A DNA stretch of 53,042 bases, from contig JAJFFG010000033.1 of NCBI GenBank assembly GCA_021776825.1, positions 1 through 53,042 on the forward strand, given 5' to 3'. Every line of letters begins with the position of its first letter. The first letter of the stretch is position 1. This DNA comes from Planctomycetota bacterium (lineage in GTDB: Bacteria > Planctomycetota > JAJSAM01 > JAJVHW01). The position numbers were made by a program, and so were the translations under genes. The notes under the pieces are model-generated. The model made no database searches and was not told where the DNA came from. It saw only the letters and a list, made by a program, of their open reading frames with translations. Shown here one piece after another: positions 35,591 to 45,105 of this stretch.

Positions 35591-37456
35591 TCAGTCCTCC
35601 TCCACCGGGCCCGCCGGGTCCGCCGGGCTACCGACCGGCAGGCGCACAGCGAACGTCGATCCCTCGTTGGGCTGGCTCTTCGCGTGCACGTCGCCACCGA
35701 GGAGCTCGGCCGTCTCGCGACAGATCGTCAGCCCCAGCCCCGTCCCGCCGAAGCGTCGGGTCGTCGAGCCGTCGGCCTGCGTGAACGGCTCAAAGACGCG
35801 CCCAAGCTGCTCGGCGGTCATGCCGATCCCGGTGTCGCTGACCCGGAAGACGACCGACGGTCCGGCATCACCGGTCTCCGTCGTGATGTCCAACGAGACG
35901 CGACCGTTCTCCGTGAACTTCGCCGAGTTCGAGAGCAGGTTGAGCAAGACCTGACGCACACGGATGGCGTCGCTGTGAACGCTGCCGACGTCGTCCGCGA
36001 CGTTCAACTCGAATGCGTTGCCGTTCTTGTCCATGAGCGGCGCGACCGTCGCCGCGACGTCGCTCGCGAGCGAGCGCACCTCGACCTCCTCGATGTCCAC
36101 ATCCATACGACTCGCCTCGATCTTGGCAAGATCGAGCACGGAGTCGATGAGCGACAAGAGATGGTGACCGGCCGCCCCGATCCGACCGAGGTCGGCAACG
36201 GCACTGCGATCGTCGGCCTCACGTGCGTCCTCCTCGAGAAGTGCCGAGTAGCCGAGGATCGCGTTCAAGGGCGTCCGCAGCTCGTGGCTCATGTTCGCGA
36301 GGAACTGGCTCTTCGAGCGGCTCGCGTCCTCGGCGGCTTCCCTCGCGTCCTCGGCTGCCTCCTTCGCGTGCTCGAGGGCCTCCTGCGCACGCCGCTTGGC
36401 GGTGATGTCGCGTCCCATCGCGACGTAGACCTGCTTCCCGTCGCGACGCATCACGCCGATGGTGACCTCCATCGGGAACTCGCTGCCGTCTCCTCGGATG
36501 CCGACAACCTCTCGCGGCGCCGCGAGCTCGGGCGACTCGCCGCCCATCAGGAACTCACCCATCGTGTCGCCGTCTGCCGTGCGATAGGGCGCCTTGACCA
36601 GAAAGCGTAGGTGTCGCCCGACGATGTCTGCCTGCTTGCGCGCGAACGCTCGCTCTGCCGCCGGGTTGCACGCACGGATGATCCCGTTGTCGTCGAACGT
36701 GACGAGTCCGTCAGCGAGGCTCACGACGACCGCATCCAGTTCCTGAACGGCGCGGTCACGGTGCGAGACGGCCTCGCGGGCCCGCCCCTTCAGACGACGG
36801 ATGCGCGCGCCCTGCCACGCCAAGAGCAGCGACGCGACGATGAAGATCACGACCATCGCGCCGACGATCAAGAACGTCGAGCGGAGTCGCGCCCCGCTGC
36901 GTCGGGTCATGATCTCGACGGTTCCGGACAGGTCGCTCGCCAGGGTCTCGGTGCTGGCGAGAAGATCGACGAGGCGCGGCTCCGTCTCGACGGCGCCCGG
37001 TGCCAGATCGAGCAGCGTCCGCGCCGCCGCGACCATGTCGGCGTGCATCGCCTGCTGGGCTTCGAATCTCTCGCGCAATTCCGGATCCGTCGCCGGCTCG
37101 AGGCTCCGGGTCGCCCCGGACTCGGGATCGATCACCACGGTGCCGCCGCCGAGCAGCGCGCTCTGAGCCGCGGCGAAGCGCTCCCGCGTCGCGTCGTGAT
37201 CGCGCGCGAAGCCGTTGCGCACGAGGACGACGTCGCAGGAGTATCGCTCGGCGACGAGTCGCTGTCGGCCCACCATCCCGATCGTGATGGCGTCGACGCG
37301 CTGCTTCGACAACGTGCCCAGCACCACCGACGTCGCAACGACGGCAGCAACGGCGACGATCACCGGAACGATGATCGGGAGCAGCGCGAGGAGTTTGCGA
37401 GGCACGTGAGAGGCAGGAGTCCTTCGCGAACTGTACTCACGGACCCGGATCGACAC
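35591..37456 (-). CDS. PAS-containing membrane sensor histidine kinase
   Basis: The 621-residue protein has TM1 (about 22-47), an exported sensor domain of about 145 residues beginning [16 protein letters not shown] (like the PilJ-type N-terminal sensor), and TM2 (about 193-214). A PAS domain (238-355, [23 protein letters not shown]) leads into an Ala/Glu coiled coil and HisKA with His391 ([20 protein letters not shown]). The ATPase domain shows [17 protein letters not shown] and [13 protein letters not shown] 37456 is taken as start; GTG 37405 is possible. The following REC-HPt gene is its likely partner. Signal unknown. Confidence 0.92.
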   Translation of the reverse strand: MSIRVREYSSRRTPASHVPRKLLALLPIIVPVIVAVAAVVATSVVLGTLSKQRVDAITIGMVGRQRLVAERYSCDVVLVRNGFARDHDATRERFAAAQSALLGGGTVVIDPESGATRSLEPATDPELRERFEAQQAMHADMVAAARTLLDLAPGAVETEPRLVDLLASTETLASDLSGTVEIMTRRSGARLRSTFLIVGAMVVIFIVASLLLAWQGARIRRLKGRAREAVSHRDRAVQELDAVVVSLADGLVTFDDNGIIRACNPAAERAFARKQADIVGRHLRFLVKAPYRTADGDTMGEFLMGGESPELAAPREVVGIRGDGSEFPMEVTIGVMRRDGKQVYVAMGRDITAKRRAQEALEHAKEAAEDAREAAEDASRSKSQFLANMSHELRTPLNAILGYSALLEEDAREADDRSAVADLGRIGAAGHHLLSLIDSVLDLAKIEASRMDVDIEEVEVRSLASDVAATVAPLMDKNGNAFELNVADDVGSVHSDAIRVRQVLLNLLSNSAKFTENGRVSLDITTETGDAGPSVVFRVSDTGIGMTAEQLGRVFEPFTQADGSTTRRFGGTGLGLTICRETAELLGGDVHAKSQPNEGSTFAVRLPVGSPADPAGPVEED

Positions 37457-37494
37457 ACGTCCCGCCGAGCCGTCTCACGCTCAGCGCGCCTCAG

Positions 37495-39033
37495 TCATCG
37501 GTCCCCGATGGTCGCGAGGTGGCGCTTCCACGCTCGATCGAGGGCCGCGTCACTCAGGCCGTAGATCCGGCTCAGGCTCGCCGGTTCACGTCCGCCGCCG
37601 CGTCGACCGCGCGGCCGAGCTGCATCGAGCAGGCTCTGGAAGCGCTCGTGACGTCCAGCGCCCTCGGCCCCGACGCCGTGAAGCAGGAAGTGCACCACGG
37701 ACCAGACGGCGGCGTAGTGCTCGCGCCCATGTGCTCCGTCCAGCTCGCGACGCGTCACGGCCACGACGGCCTGGAGGCTCCGCAGCCGACCCGCTACGCG
37801 TGCTCGTTCGAGCTCGGCGAGTAGATCGGAACGCGGTCGACTGGGGTCAGCGTCGACGTCCCCGTCACGCGGCAGCTCCAGGTACGTCGCGAGACCCTCG
37901 TCCAGCCAGACGGGGACCCCGCGCGCGCGGTCGATCAGCACCGCGTGCGCGAGCTCGTGGGAGAGCGACGTCAGGAACGTCGGTGACGCCCACGTCGCGT
38001 AGATCGTGTCCGGCCTCTCGCTCGTCGCGTCCTGATCCCGTCGGGGGCGGCGCCCGGCCGTGAACCCAGGCACGAGGAACGCTCGCCCCACCGAGCCGGC
38101 GGGGAAGAGCCGTCGCCGATGCGTCTCGTGCTCCTCGATCGTGCGGGACAGCCGCACCGCGATGGGACCGCGCCGCGAGGTCTCGAGACCGAAGAACGCC
38201 GCGTAGCGCGCGGGCAGCGCAGTGAGCAGCGTGTTGACCTCGTTCGGCAGTTTCGGTCCGAGGGAGCTCTGGACGCTCAGGCCGGGCACGTCGGGAGTCC
38301 AGACGTGTCCCTCGCCGCGTAGTCGCGCGACGCTGGCACTCTGTCCCGCCCGACGCTCCCACACGAGGAGGCGGCGTCCGTGATCCACCACGACACGATC
38401 GGCGCCGGCCGCCGCCGCCGCCTTCCACGACGCAGCCGCGCCCTTCGCGTCGCCACGGGCCCAGCGCAGGTACGCCAGCTCCGCGTGCGCGCGGGCCGGG
38501 TCGGCGCCGACGGCAAGTCCGGCGACCAGCAGCCGCTCCGCCTCCACCATTGCACCCTGGTCGCGCAGGACGGCAACGAGTCGCCAACGAGCGTCAGCCG
38601 CGGTCTCGTCCAACTCCAGGGCGCGGCCCAGGACCTCGCGAGCGCGGTCGCCATTGCCCGCCTGGGCCATCAGAGCCCCGAGACGAGTCAGGCCCCAGAC
38701 GTGATCCGGCACCGCGGCGACGAGACGCTCGTACGCCTCGATGGCCGGCCCCGCGTACCCGAGTCGCTGCAACGCGAACGCGCGGTACTCGAGAGCGACC
38801 GCGGAACCAGGTTCCTTGGCCAGAGCCAGATCTGCGGCTTGCAGCAGGTCGCCGTCCCGCCCTGCGTCGGCGAGGGAGCGTAGGGAGGCGCGCAGATCCG
38901 TGGCCGCCGAGATCGCGTCGCCCGCAACCGGAGCGGCGCCGTCGCCCACATTCTCCTCGGCAGCCGTCGGCCGGACGGCGACGCCGAGCAGGACGCCAAG
39001 TGCGAGTAGAGGGAGGAAGCGGCGCGAACCCAT
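37495..39033 (-). CDS. TPR protein with gluzincin (peptidase MA-like) domain
   Basis: The 512-residue exported protein has a signal peptide (LPLLALGVLLGVAVRPTAAEE). TPR-like repeats run to about 240 (ALEYRAFALQRLGYAGPAIEAYERL, LMAQAGNGDRAREVLGRALELD, ELAYLRWARGDAKGAAASW). A metallopeptidase domain follows: SHELAHAVL (His359, Glu360, His363 zinc site) and VWLDEGLATYLE (Glu379, third ligand). The combination HExxH plus downstream E defines gluzincins of the peptidase-MA/DUF1570 type. Substrate unknown. It lies 38 bp upstream of the kinase gene on the same strand, so co-transcription is possible. Confidence 0.82.
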   Translation of the reverse strand: MGSRRFLPLLALGVLLGVAVRPTAAEENVGDGAAPVAGDAISAATDLRASLRSLADAGRDGDLLQAADLALAKEPGSAVALEYRAFALQRLGYAGPAIEAYERLVAAVPDHVWGLTRLGALMAQAGNGDRAREVLGRALELDETAADARWRLVAVLRDQGAMVEAERLLVAGLAVGADPARAHAELAYLRWARGDAKGAAASWKAAAAAGADRVVVDHGRRLLVWERRAGQSASVARLRGEGHVWTPDVPGLSVQSSLGPKLPNEVNTLLTALPARYAAFFGLETSRRGPIAVRLSRTIEEHETHRRRLFPAGSVGRAFLVPGFTAGRRPRRDQDATSERPDTIYATWASPTFLTSLSHELAHAVLIDRARGVPVWLDEGLATYLELPRDGDVDADPSRPRSDLLAELERARVAGRLRSLQAVVAVTRRELDGAHGREHYAAVWSVVHFLLHGVGAEGAGRHERFQSLLDAARPRGRRGGGREPASLSRIYGLSDAALDRAWKRHLATIGDR

Positions 39034-39091
39034 CGTCCACAGGCTAACGGGTCAGCCGTTGTCTCTCTCGAAGGGGCGCTAGACTCCGGGA

Positions 39092-40762
39092 GTGAACAAC
39101 CGAGACGTCGGTGAGCGACGCGCGCTGCGCTGGGGTCCACTGCTGCTCCTCGGGTTCGCCGTTTGCGCGGGAGCCGTCGCCCTCAGCGCACTCGGGCTGG
39201 CTCCGTTCGGCGTCGCGCACTCGGATCGAGAGTCAATCGGCGCCGATGGGCGGTCGGCCGCGTCGTCGGCAGGCTCAGAAGCTGCGGTCGACTCCGAGGC
39301 ACGCCGCCTCGCCCGCCGTCGCGTGTCGCCGACGCCGAACGGCGACGAGGAGGCGCTCGGAAGCGCTGCCGGCGGGGCCGCTCGCACCGCGGACTCGGTC
39401 GACTCCACATCGGAGACGGCCCCCACCGCGGAGCCGCAGTCGGAGATGCCTGCCGCCACGTTCGCGGGGATCGCACTGCGGGCGCATCTCGAGGTCCCAG
39501 AGAACGTCCCGGAGCCGGAGGCGCGCAGCGTCGATCCCGGGCGGCCCCCACGACTCTCGCTGAGCGAGTTCGTCAGCGGGCGCCACGAGACTGTGCGCGG
39601 CGCGGTCGAGCTCGTCGGGGACCGCGAGCCGGAACTCGAGGATGGCGTCCCGGTCGCCGTGACGGGACGCGTGCTCGAGCAGGAGACCGGCGATCCGGTC
39701 TCCGGAGCGACCGTCATCGTCACGTCGACGTTCTACGTACGACAGTTCCAGTACGACCACCACCTGCGCGAGGTCGCTCGCGTCGAGTCCGGGGCCGACG
39801 GTTCGTTCGAGATCGAGCGGCTGAACGCCGACCCCGCGCACTTCGGCGACGGCGGGAAGGTGTACGTGACGGTCGTCCATCCCGGTCACGCGACCGCGCT
39901 TGCCGTGCCGCTGGCGGAGGTCACTCCCGGCTTCGCGAACCGCCTGCCCGATATCGTGCTCACGCGCGAGACGCACACGCTGCGCGGCCGCATCGTCGAC
40001 CACTGGAAGAAGGAGCCGATCGTCGGGGCGCGCGTCGTTGCCACGGGTGCGATCAACCCGACCAGCTACCCGAAGGACCAGCGGGACGCGCTGTTCCTCG
40101 CGGCGCCCGAAGCGGTGACCGACGTCGAGGGCCGCTTCGAACTGACCGGTCTCGGGGCGGGACTGCAACACGTCTCTCTGCACGCCGGCGACGACTGCAT
40201 CGCCGAGGACGCGTTCACCGTGCCGCAGACGGACGAGGTCGAGATGCGCGGTCATCCGATTCGTGGGCACGTCGACGGACGCATCCTGAACGCCGACGAC
40301 CAGCCTGTCTCGCTCGCGGTCGTCAACGGCGGCTGGAACAGCTCGCACTCGTTCGGCGACGGCCGCTTCGTGCTGGAGAACTTCAGCGGCGAGACGGTCG
40401 ACCTCGTGGTGACCCATCCGGAGTACCGAGAACTGCGCATCCCGAAGGTCGCCGACGATCGCACGGGCCTCGAACTGCGACTCGAACGGCGCATCCCGAT
40501 CGTGCGACTCGACGTGCGCGAGCTCGACTCGGACGAGCCGCTGCGCCATGTGCAGGTCGTGCTGGCCGCGCGTGAGGACACCACACCGCGCGTGACGGCC
40601 TCACCGCACTTCATCGACGCCCGCGGTGTCCACGAGATCCGCATCCCGGACGGCGTGGCAACGATCACCGTCGGCGCCGACGGCCATGCGCCTGAGGAGC
40701 TCGACGCCACGAGTCTGGCGGACGGCGACGTGATTGCCGTCCGGCTGCGACGCTCCGAGTGA
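39092..40762 (+). CDS. membrane-anchored carboxypeptidase-regulatory-like domain protein
   Basis: This 556-residue protein from GTG 39092 has one N-terminal helix (GPLLLLGFAVCAGAVALSALGL) and a long disordered linker to about 170. At least three beta-sandwich repeats follow: VAVTGRVLEQETGDPVSGATVIV, HTLRGRIVDHWKKEPIVGARVVATG and GHVDGRILNADDQPVSLAVVNGG. It ends VATITVGADGHAPEELDATSLADGDVIAVRL. It is similar in layout to the 11772-13886 product. No enzymatic motif is seen. Confidence 0.78.
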   Translation: MNNRDVGERRALRWGPLLLLGFAVCAGAVALSALGLAPFGVAHSDRESIGADGRSAASSAGSEAAVDSEARRLARRRVSPTPNGDEEALGSAAGGAARTADSVDSTSETAPTAEPQSEMPAATFAGIALRAHLEVPENVPEPEARSVDPGRPPRLSLSEFVSGRHETVRGAVELVGDREPELEDGVPVAVTGRVLEQETGDPVSGATVIVTSTFYVRQFQYDHHLREVARVESGADGSFEIERLNADPAHFGDGGKVYVTVVHPGHATALAVPLAEVTPGFANRLPDIVLTRETHTLRGRIVDHWKKEPIVGARVVATGAINPTSYPKDQRDALFLAAPEAVTDVEGRFELTGLGAGLQHVSLHAGDDCIAEDAFTVPQTDEVEMRGHPIRGHVDGRILNADDQPVSLAVVNGGWNSSHSFGDGRFVLENFSGETVDLVVTHPEYRELRIPKVADDRTGLELRLERRIPIVRLDVRELDSDEPLRHVQVVLAAREDTTPRVTASPHFIDARGVHEIRIPDGVATITVGADGHAPEELDATSLADGDVIAVRLRRSE

Positions 40763-40886
40763 GTTCGCACCGCTGACGCGCGTTCGACGCCGCGCGGCGT
40801 CCGCTCTGATTCGTTGCCCGGGGGATGTCCCGATGCGACTGTGACGAGACGTCCGGGACAGCCATCCCGCGCAGGAGAATGAGCCC

Positions 40887-41864
40887 ATGGAACGCGGCCC
40901 GATCTCACAGTTCGTGAAGCACCACTTCCGGCACTTCAACGCCGCGACGGTGGTCGACGCCGCCGAGGCGTGGGAGCGCCACCTCGAGGCCGGTGGGCAG
41001 ATGCTCGTCACGCTCGCCGGCGCGATGAGCACGGCCGAGCTGGGTCTCTCGCTGGCGGAGATGATCCGGCAGGGCAAGGTGCACGCGATCTGCTGCACGG
41101 GCGCGAACCTCGAAGAGGACGTCTTCAACCTCGTCGCGCACGATCACTACGAGCGCATCCCCCACTACCGCGACCTGACGGCCGACGATGAAGAAGCGCT
41201 GCTCGCGCGACACCTCAATCGCGTGACCGACACGTGCATCCCCGAGGAAGAGGCGATGCGGCGCATCGAGCGTTCCGTGCTCGAGCAGTGGAAGTCGGCG
41301 GACGCCGCCGGCGAGCGCCGGTTCCCGCACGAGTTTCTCTACCGCATCCTGCTGAGCGGCGAGCTCGAGCCGAGCTACCAGATCGACGCGAAGGACAGCT
41401 GGCTGATGGCGGCCGCGCGCGCCGACCTGCCGATGTTCGTGCCCGGGTGGGAGGACTCGACGCTCGGCAACATGTTTGCCGGGCACACGATCGAGGGGAA
41501 CCTCGCCAACGTGCACACAGTGCGCAGCGGCATCGAGACCATGCACGCGCTGGCGGCCTGGTACACGGAGCAGAGCGCGTCGGCGTCGATCGGCTTCTTC
41601 CAGATCGGCGGCGGGATCGCCGGCGACTTCCCGATCTGCGTCGTCCCCATGCTGCACCAGGATCTCGGCCGCACGGAGACGCCCGAGTGGGGCTACTTCT
41701 GCCAGATCTCGGACTCGACGACGAGCTACGGCTCGTACTCCGGCGCGGTCCCGAACGAGAAGATCACGTGGGGCAAACTCCGCAAGGAGACGCCAAAGTT
41801 CATGATCGAGTCCGATGCGACGATCGTCGCGCCACTGATCTTCGCCTGGCTCCTGCGCTGGTAG
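40887..41864 (+). CDS. deoxyhypusine-synthase-like enzyme
   Basis: The 325-residue protein from ATG 40887 has the NAD-binding and active-site framework of the family: TLAGAMSTAELG, ICCTGANLEEDVFN, VPGWEDSTLGNM, FFQIGGGIAGDF, and ITWGKL with Lys297, the position of the Lys that forms the enzyme-butylamine imine. In archaea and eukaryotes the family modifies eIF5A using spermidine. Bacteria lack eIF5A, and plant homospermidine synthase derives from the same fold, so a polyamine-modifying or polyamine-forming role is more likely here. No other polyamine gene is adjacent. The 124 bp upstream show no other gene. Confidence 0.88.
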   Translation: MERGPISQFVKHHFRHFNAATVVDAAEAWERHLEAGGQMLVTLAGAMSTAELGLSLAEMIRQGKVHAICCTGANLEEDVFNLVAHDHYERIPHYRDLTADDEEALLARHLNRVTDTCIPEEEAMRRIERSVLEQWKSADAAGERRFPHEFLYRILLSGELEPSYQIDAKDSWLMAAARADLPMFVPGWEDSTLGNMFAGHTIEGNLANVHTVRSGIETMHALAAWYTEQSASASIGFFQIGGGIAGDFPICVVPMLHQDLGRTETPEWGYFCQISDSTTSYGSYSGAVPNEKITWGKLRKETPKFMIESDATIVAPLIFAWLLRW

Positions 41865-41944
41865 GTCACGCTCCAATCGGCGCGCGCGCCTCACAACCGG
41901 GGCGAAGCGCGGTACCGTGAACCGCTCGCACCGAGGGGGACTCC

Positions 41945-42844
41945 ATGCTTCGAACGATCCTGACGCTCCTGATCGCCACCGTCGTGCTCGTCGGACCGGC
42001 TGCGCCATCCGCCGTCGCGCGCAGCGACGCCTTGACCGGCGCGCGCAAGACGATCCTGAAGGACTTCAAGCGGCAGGCGAAGGAGGCCGAGAAGGTACTC
42101 GCCAACGTCGCCGCCGCGCGTGCCTCCGATCTCCGTAAGGGCGACATCGATGCAGCCGCTGCGGCTTCCGGATTCGGTGGTGCGGTGGGATTCTTCGCGA
42201 ACACGCTGAAGCGTCTGGCGGACGAGGCCGGCGACGCGTTCTTGGAGGCGGCCGATCAGGAGTTCGGCGACAGCGGCGACCCCGAGCTCCGTGGCTCGCA
42301 GGCCGGCGACGGCGGCTCGTACGACGCACTCGCCGATGCGCTGCAGTCCGAGTTCGACAAGTACCGCGGGCGGTCTCGAAAGCGTGCCCAGCGGTTCGCC
42401 GCCGTGGTGGCGAAGGACGGTGGTGTACGCGTGAAGATGCACTCCGTCTTCGAGCCATGGATCTTCGAGCGTCGCAGCATCCCGTCGATCGACGGCGCGC
42501 GGCGGCCCGGCGAAGCGGCGCCTCGGCTCTGGGGGCTCTTCGCCACGACCGGCGACGACGGGCGCACGGTCCTCACGGCGTACGGCTCCGCCGACCCGAC
42601 GCAGGATGGTCGCTTCGACGTGCGCGTGGAGTTCAGCATCCAGCGGCCGATCGGCGATTTGCTGAGCGAAGGCGGCATGCGCGTCTCGCTGAACGGCACG
42701 TGGTCGGACACGGTGGAGTTCGTCGTCGGCCAGTCCGAGCGCGACAACCGCGCGGTGCTGTTCGGTGTGGAGCCGTTCGACGGTGGTCTGGCCGGTCAGC
42801 AGCCCGGCCGCCTCGTCCACGCGGGCGTCATCAGCATCCCCTGA
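41945..42844 (+). CDS. secreted protein of unknown function
   Basis: This 299-residue protein from ATG 41945 (GGGGGA upstream) has a signal peptide (MLRTILTLLIATVVLVGPAAPSAVA). A helical Lys/Ala-rich segment (TILKDFKRQAKEAEKVLANVAAARAS) precedes a beta-rich C-terminal half (VLTAYGSADPTQDGRFDVRVEF, GTWSDTVEFVVGQ). No family is recognised. It lies between the deoxyhypusine-synthase-like gene and the ABC importer on the same strand. Confidence 0.72.
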   Translation: MLRTILTLLIATVVLVGPAAPSAVARSDALTGARKTILKDFKRQAKEAEKVLANVAAARASDLRKGDIDAAAAASGFGGAVGFFANTLKRLADEAGDAFLEAADQEFGDSGDPELRGSQAGDGGSYDALADALQSEFDKYRGRSRKRAQRFAAVVAKDGGVRVKMHSVFEPWIFERRSIPSIDGARRPGEAAPRLWGLFATTGDDGRTVLTAYGSADPTQDGRFDVRVEFSIQRPIGDLLSEGGMRVSLNGTWSDTVEFVVGQSERDNRAVLFGVEPFDGGLAGQQPGRLVHAGVISIP

Positions 42845-42974
42845 GCGGCCGCAGCGCCCGACTGCCCACGCTCGCGGAGCCCCTCGCGCACGCGACGCAC
42901 TCCCCACCCAACCGGTCCCACCCGCCCCACGGGGGGCCCACCCGCCCCCTGAGGGGTCAGGACGTGCGGCGAGG

Positions 42975-42986
42975 GGCGAAGGTTAC
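42975..42986 (+). promoter_or_regulatory. 12-bp motif upstream of the ABC importer, inverted copy beyond its end
   Basis: GGCGAAGGTTAC occurs at 42975-42986, 72 bp before the binding-protein start, with CGAGG just upstream. Its exact reverse complement lies at 45917-45928, 50 bp beyond the ATPase stop. The rest of 42845-43058 has two short C/G hairpins (near 42924-42936 and 42946-42956) that may terminate the previous gene. Confidence 0.35.
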
Positions 42987-43058
42987 ATCGGCACCGCGGC
43001 GCGACTTCTCCCGAGCCTGCGAGTCTGCTACGACTGCACGCCCCTGGGAGGTGAGCTG

Positions 43059-44081
43059 ATGCGGACCTGGACCTCGATCGCGCTGGCCGTGGCCGGACTC
43101 TTGACCGTGACCTGCGGCAACTCGGACGCACCGGCTCCCGGCGACGGAGCGACTGCGCGCGACGGCGCGACACTCACGAGGGTCGTCTACGGCAACTCCA
43201 ACTGGTACGGCCACGCTCCCGTGTGGGCTGGCATCCGGCAGGGCATCTTCGAGAAGCACGGCTTCGAGGTGGAGGCGACTCCGTTCGGTTCGAGCGTGAA
43301 GCGCATCGAGGCGCTGAGCAACGACAACGCGCAGTTCGCGAGCCTCGGTGAGGTTGCGATGCTGGCGGCGATGTCACGCAACAACGAGCGCTTCTACTGG
43401 ATCGGCAACCAGGACATCGCCCCCGGCAACGAAGGCCTCGTCGGCGTCGGTGTCACGAGCATCGAGGACCTGCGCGGCAAGCGCATCGCCGTCAACCTCA
43501 ACAGTTCGGTGCACATCACGACCTACGAGCTCCTCCACGCGGCCGGGCTCGACATCGGCAAGGATGTGACGATCGTCAAGGCCGACGACGTCCACGTGGT
43601 CGAGATCCTGCGCAGCGGCGACGCCGATGCCGGCTGCATCTGGGAGCCGTACTACTCCCAGATGAAGGCGATCGAGGGCGCCGTCGTGCTCGGCACCGAC
43701 AAGGACACCTCGATCTACAAGCGCTTCAAGACGATGACCGGCCCCGATGTTCTCTGTGCATCGCGCACGTGGGTCGACGCCGATCCGGAACGCGCGCGTC
43801 GTCTCTTCGCGGCGTACTTCGAGTCGGTGACCTGGTGCGAGGAGCATCCGGACGAGCTCATCGATCTGATCACGAAGCGCATCGACAAGCCGCGCGACGT
43901 TGTGGCGACGGCGATGGGCAACTTCATCTGGCTCGACGGCGCTGATCAGCGAACGGTCATGAGCGACGCCATGCTGTTCGGACAGGCGCAGTACGCCGCC
44001 GAGGTGCTCGAGAAGATGAACGTGATCGAGAGCCTCCCCGCGTACCGCAACTGGACGCGTCTCGACCTCCTTCCTGAGTAA
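43059..44081 (+). CDS. ABC transporter substrate-binding protein (NitT/TauT, NMT1-like)
   Basis: The 340-residue exported protein from ATG 43059 follows GGGAGGTGAG. The N-terminal signal with VTCGNSD suggests a lipoprotein, although the lipobox is weak. Family features are NSNWYGHAPVWAGIRQGIFEKHGFEV, ALSNDNAQFASLGEVAML, IEDLRGKRIAVNLNSSVHITTYELL, GDADAGCIWEPYYSQM and FAAYFESVTWCEEHPDELIDLI. This is the NMT1/SsuA/TauA type, which binds small organic or inorganic anions or pyrimidine precursors. The ligand cannot be read from sequence. No thiamine or other riboswitch motif is seen upstream. It heads a complete importer operon. Confidence 0.9.
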   Translation: MRTWTSIALAVAGLLTVTCGNSDAPAPGDGATARDGATLTRVVYGNSNWYGHAPVWAGIRQGIFEKHGFEVEATPFGSSVKRIEALSNDNAQFASLGEVAMLAAMSRNNERFYWIGNQDIAPGNEGLVGVGVTSIEDLRGKRIAVNLNSSVHITTYELLHAAGLDIGKDVTIVKADDVHVVEILRSGDADAGCIWEPYYSQMKAIEGAVVLGTDKDTSIYKRFKTMTGPDVLCASRTWVDADPERARRLFAAYFESVTWCEEHPDELIDLITKRIDKPRDVVATAMGNFIWLDGADQRTVMSDAMLFGQAQYAAEVLEKMNVIESLPAYRNWTRLDLLPE

Positions 44082-44093
44082 GGCCCCGCTTCG

Positions 44094-45035
44094 ATGTTCC
44101 GCTTCCCACGCACGATCTCGCCGCGCCGACGATTGATCTGTGGGTGCCTCGGCGTTCTGGGCGTGCTCGTCGCGTGGTGGTTCCTGACCCTGCCGCTCAT
44201 CCCGCAGTCGTCGGAGCGCCGCGAGGTCGTCGAGACCGGCGAGGTGGAGCTGCGCACGAATCCCGTCACGGGCGAGTCGATCGAGGTGAAGAAGCGCGAG
44301 ACCGTCGTGACGGTGGTCGAGATCCACCGTGCGCTCGTGCGACCGCCCGCTCTCGACACGCCGGGCAACACGTTTCGCAGCGCGATGAAGCTGTTCCGTC
44401 GTGAGCCGGGGTCCAACGACCCGACGCTCTGGGACCACCTGCTCAAGTCGACCCTGCGCATCCTGCTCGGATTCGCGCTGTCGACGGTGATCGCCGTTCC
44501 GCTCGGGATCATGATGGGACTGTTCCCGCACCTGCGCGCGGCGGTGATGCCGATCATCAGTTTCCTGCGCCCGCTGCCGTCGATCGCCTGGGTGCCGCTG
44601 GCGATGATCTGGCTCGGCGTCGACGAGGTGCAGAAGCTCGCGATCATCTTCATGGGCACGTTCGCGGCGGCGCTCATCTACACCATCGAGGCCACGATCA
44701 AGGTCGAACCCGATCTGATCAAGGCCGCCCAGAACCTCGGCTGTTCGGACCGCCAGCTGCTCTGGCGCGTGCTGCTTCCGGCCGCGCTCCCGAACATATT
44801 GAGCGGACTGAAGGTCGTGATGGCCATCGGTTGGACGTGCGTGATCTCGGCTGAGATCGTCGGCACGCGCGAGGGCCTCGGTGCGCTCATCTGGCTGTCC
44901 CAGGAGACATCCAACACCGCCGCCGTCCTGGTCGGGATGGCCGGGATCAGTGGCATCGTGCTCTTGCTCGATCTGCTCATCACCCGCGTCGAACGCTGGG
45001 TGCTGCCGTACCTCCATCTCGAGGAAGCCCGATGA
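44094..45035 (+). CDS. ABC transporter permease (NitT/TauT family)
   Basis: The 313-residue protein follows the binding-protein gene by 12 bp. TM1 (LICGCLGVLGVLVAWWFLTLPL) is followed by an unusually long charged loop of about 60 residues (about 38-100; VVETGEVELRTNPVTGESIEVKK and on) that typical SsuC/TauC proteins lack. The usual core comes next: LLKSTLRILLGFALSTVIAVPLGIMMG, LRPLPSIAWVPLAMIWLG, the EAA motif region AAQNLGCSDRQLLWRVLLPAALPNILSGLK and EIVGTREGLGALIW. It forms the membrane channel of the importer. Confidence 0.92.
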   Translation: MFRFPRTISPRRRLICGCLGVLGVLVAWWFLTLPLIPQSSERREVVETGEVELRTNPVTGESIEVKKRETVVTVVEIHRALVRPPALDTPGNTFRSAMKLFRREPGSNDPTLWDHLLKSTLRILLGFALSTVIAVPLGIMMGLFPHLRAAVMPIISFLRPLPSIAWVPLAMIWLGVDEVQKLAIIFMGTFAAALIYTIEATIKVEPDLIKAAQNLGCSDRQLLWRVLLPAALPNILSGLKVVMAIGWTCVISAEIVGTREGLGALIWLSQETSNTAAVLVGMAGISGIVLLLDLLITRVERWVLPYLHLEEAR

Positions 45036-45105
45036 GGACGGCCCGGATGAGGACGGTCCAGCTGAGGACGGCCCAGATCCGGACAGCGCCGATGAGGACG
45101 AGACG
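45031..45105 (+). repeat. 15-bp minisatellite, five units, between permease and ATPase genes
   Basis: Units start at 45031, 45046, 45061, 45076 and 45091 with consensus GATGAGGACGGCCCG; unit 4 is most diverged. The first unit contains the permease TGA stop. The last ends directly at the ATPase GTG and supplies its GAGGA ribosome-binding site. In the ATPase frame the array would read as DEDGP repeats, but no upstream start is available. Confidence 0.9.

Noticed and set aside
42845..43058. Thiamine (TPP) riboswitch before the NMT1-like importer
   Set aside because: The CTGAGA and ACCTGA core motifs are absent; only short C/G stems are seen.
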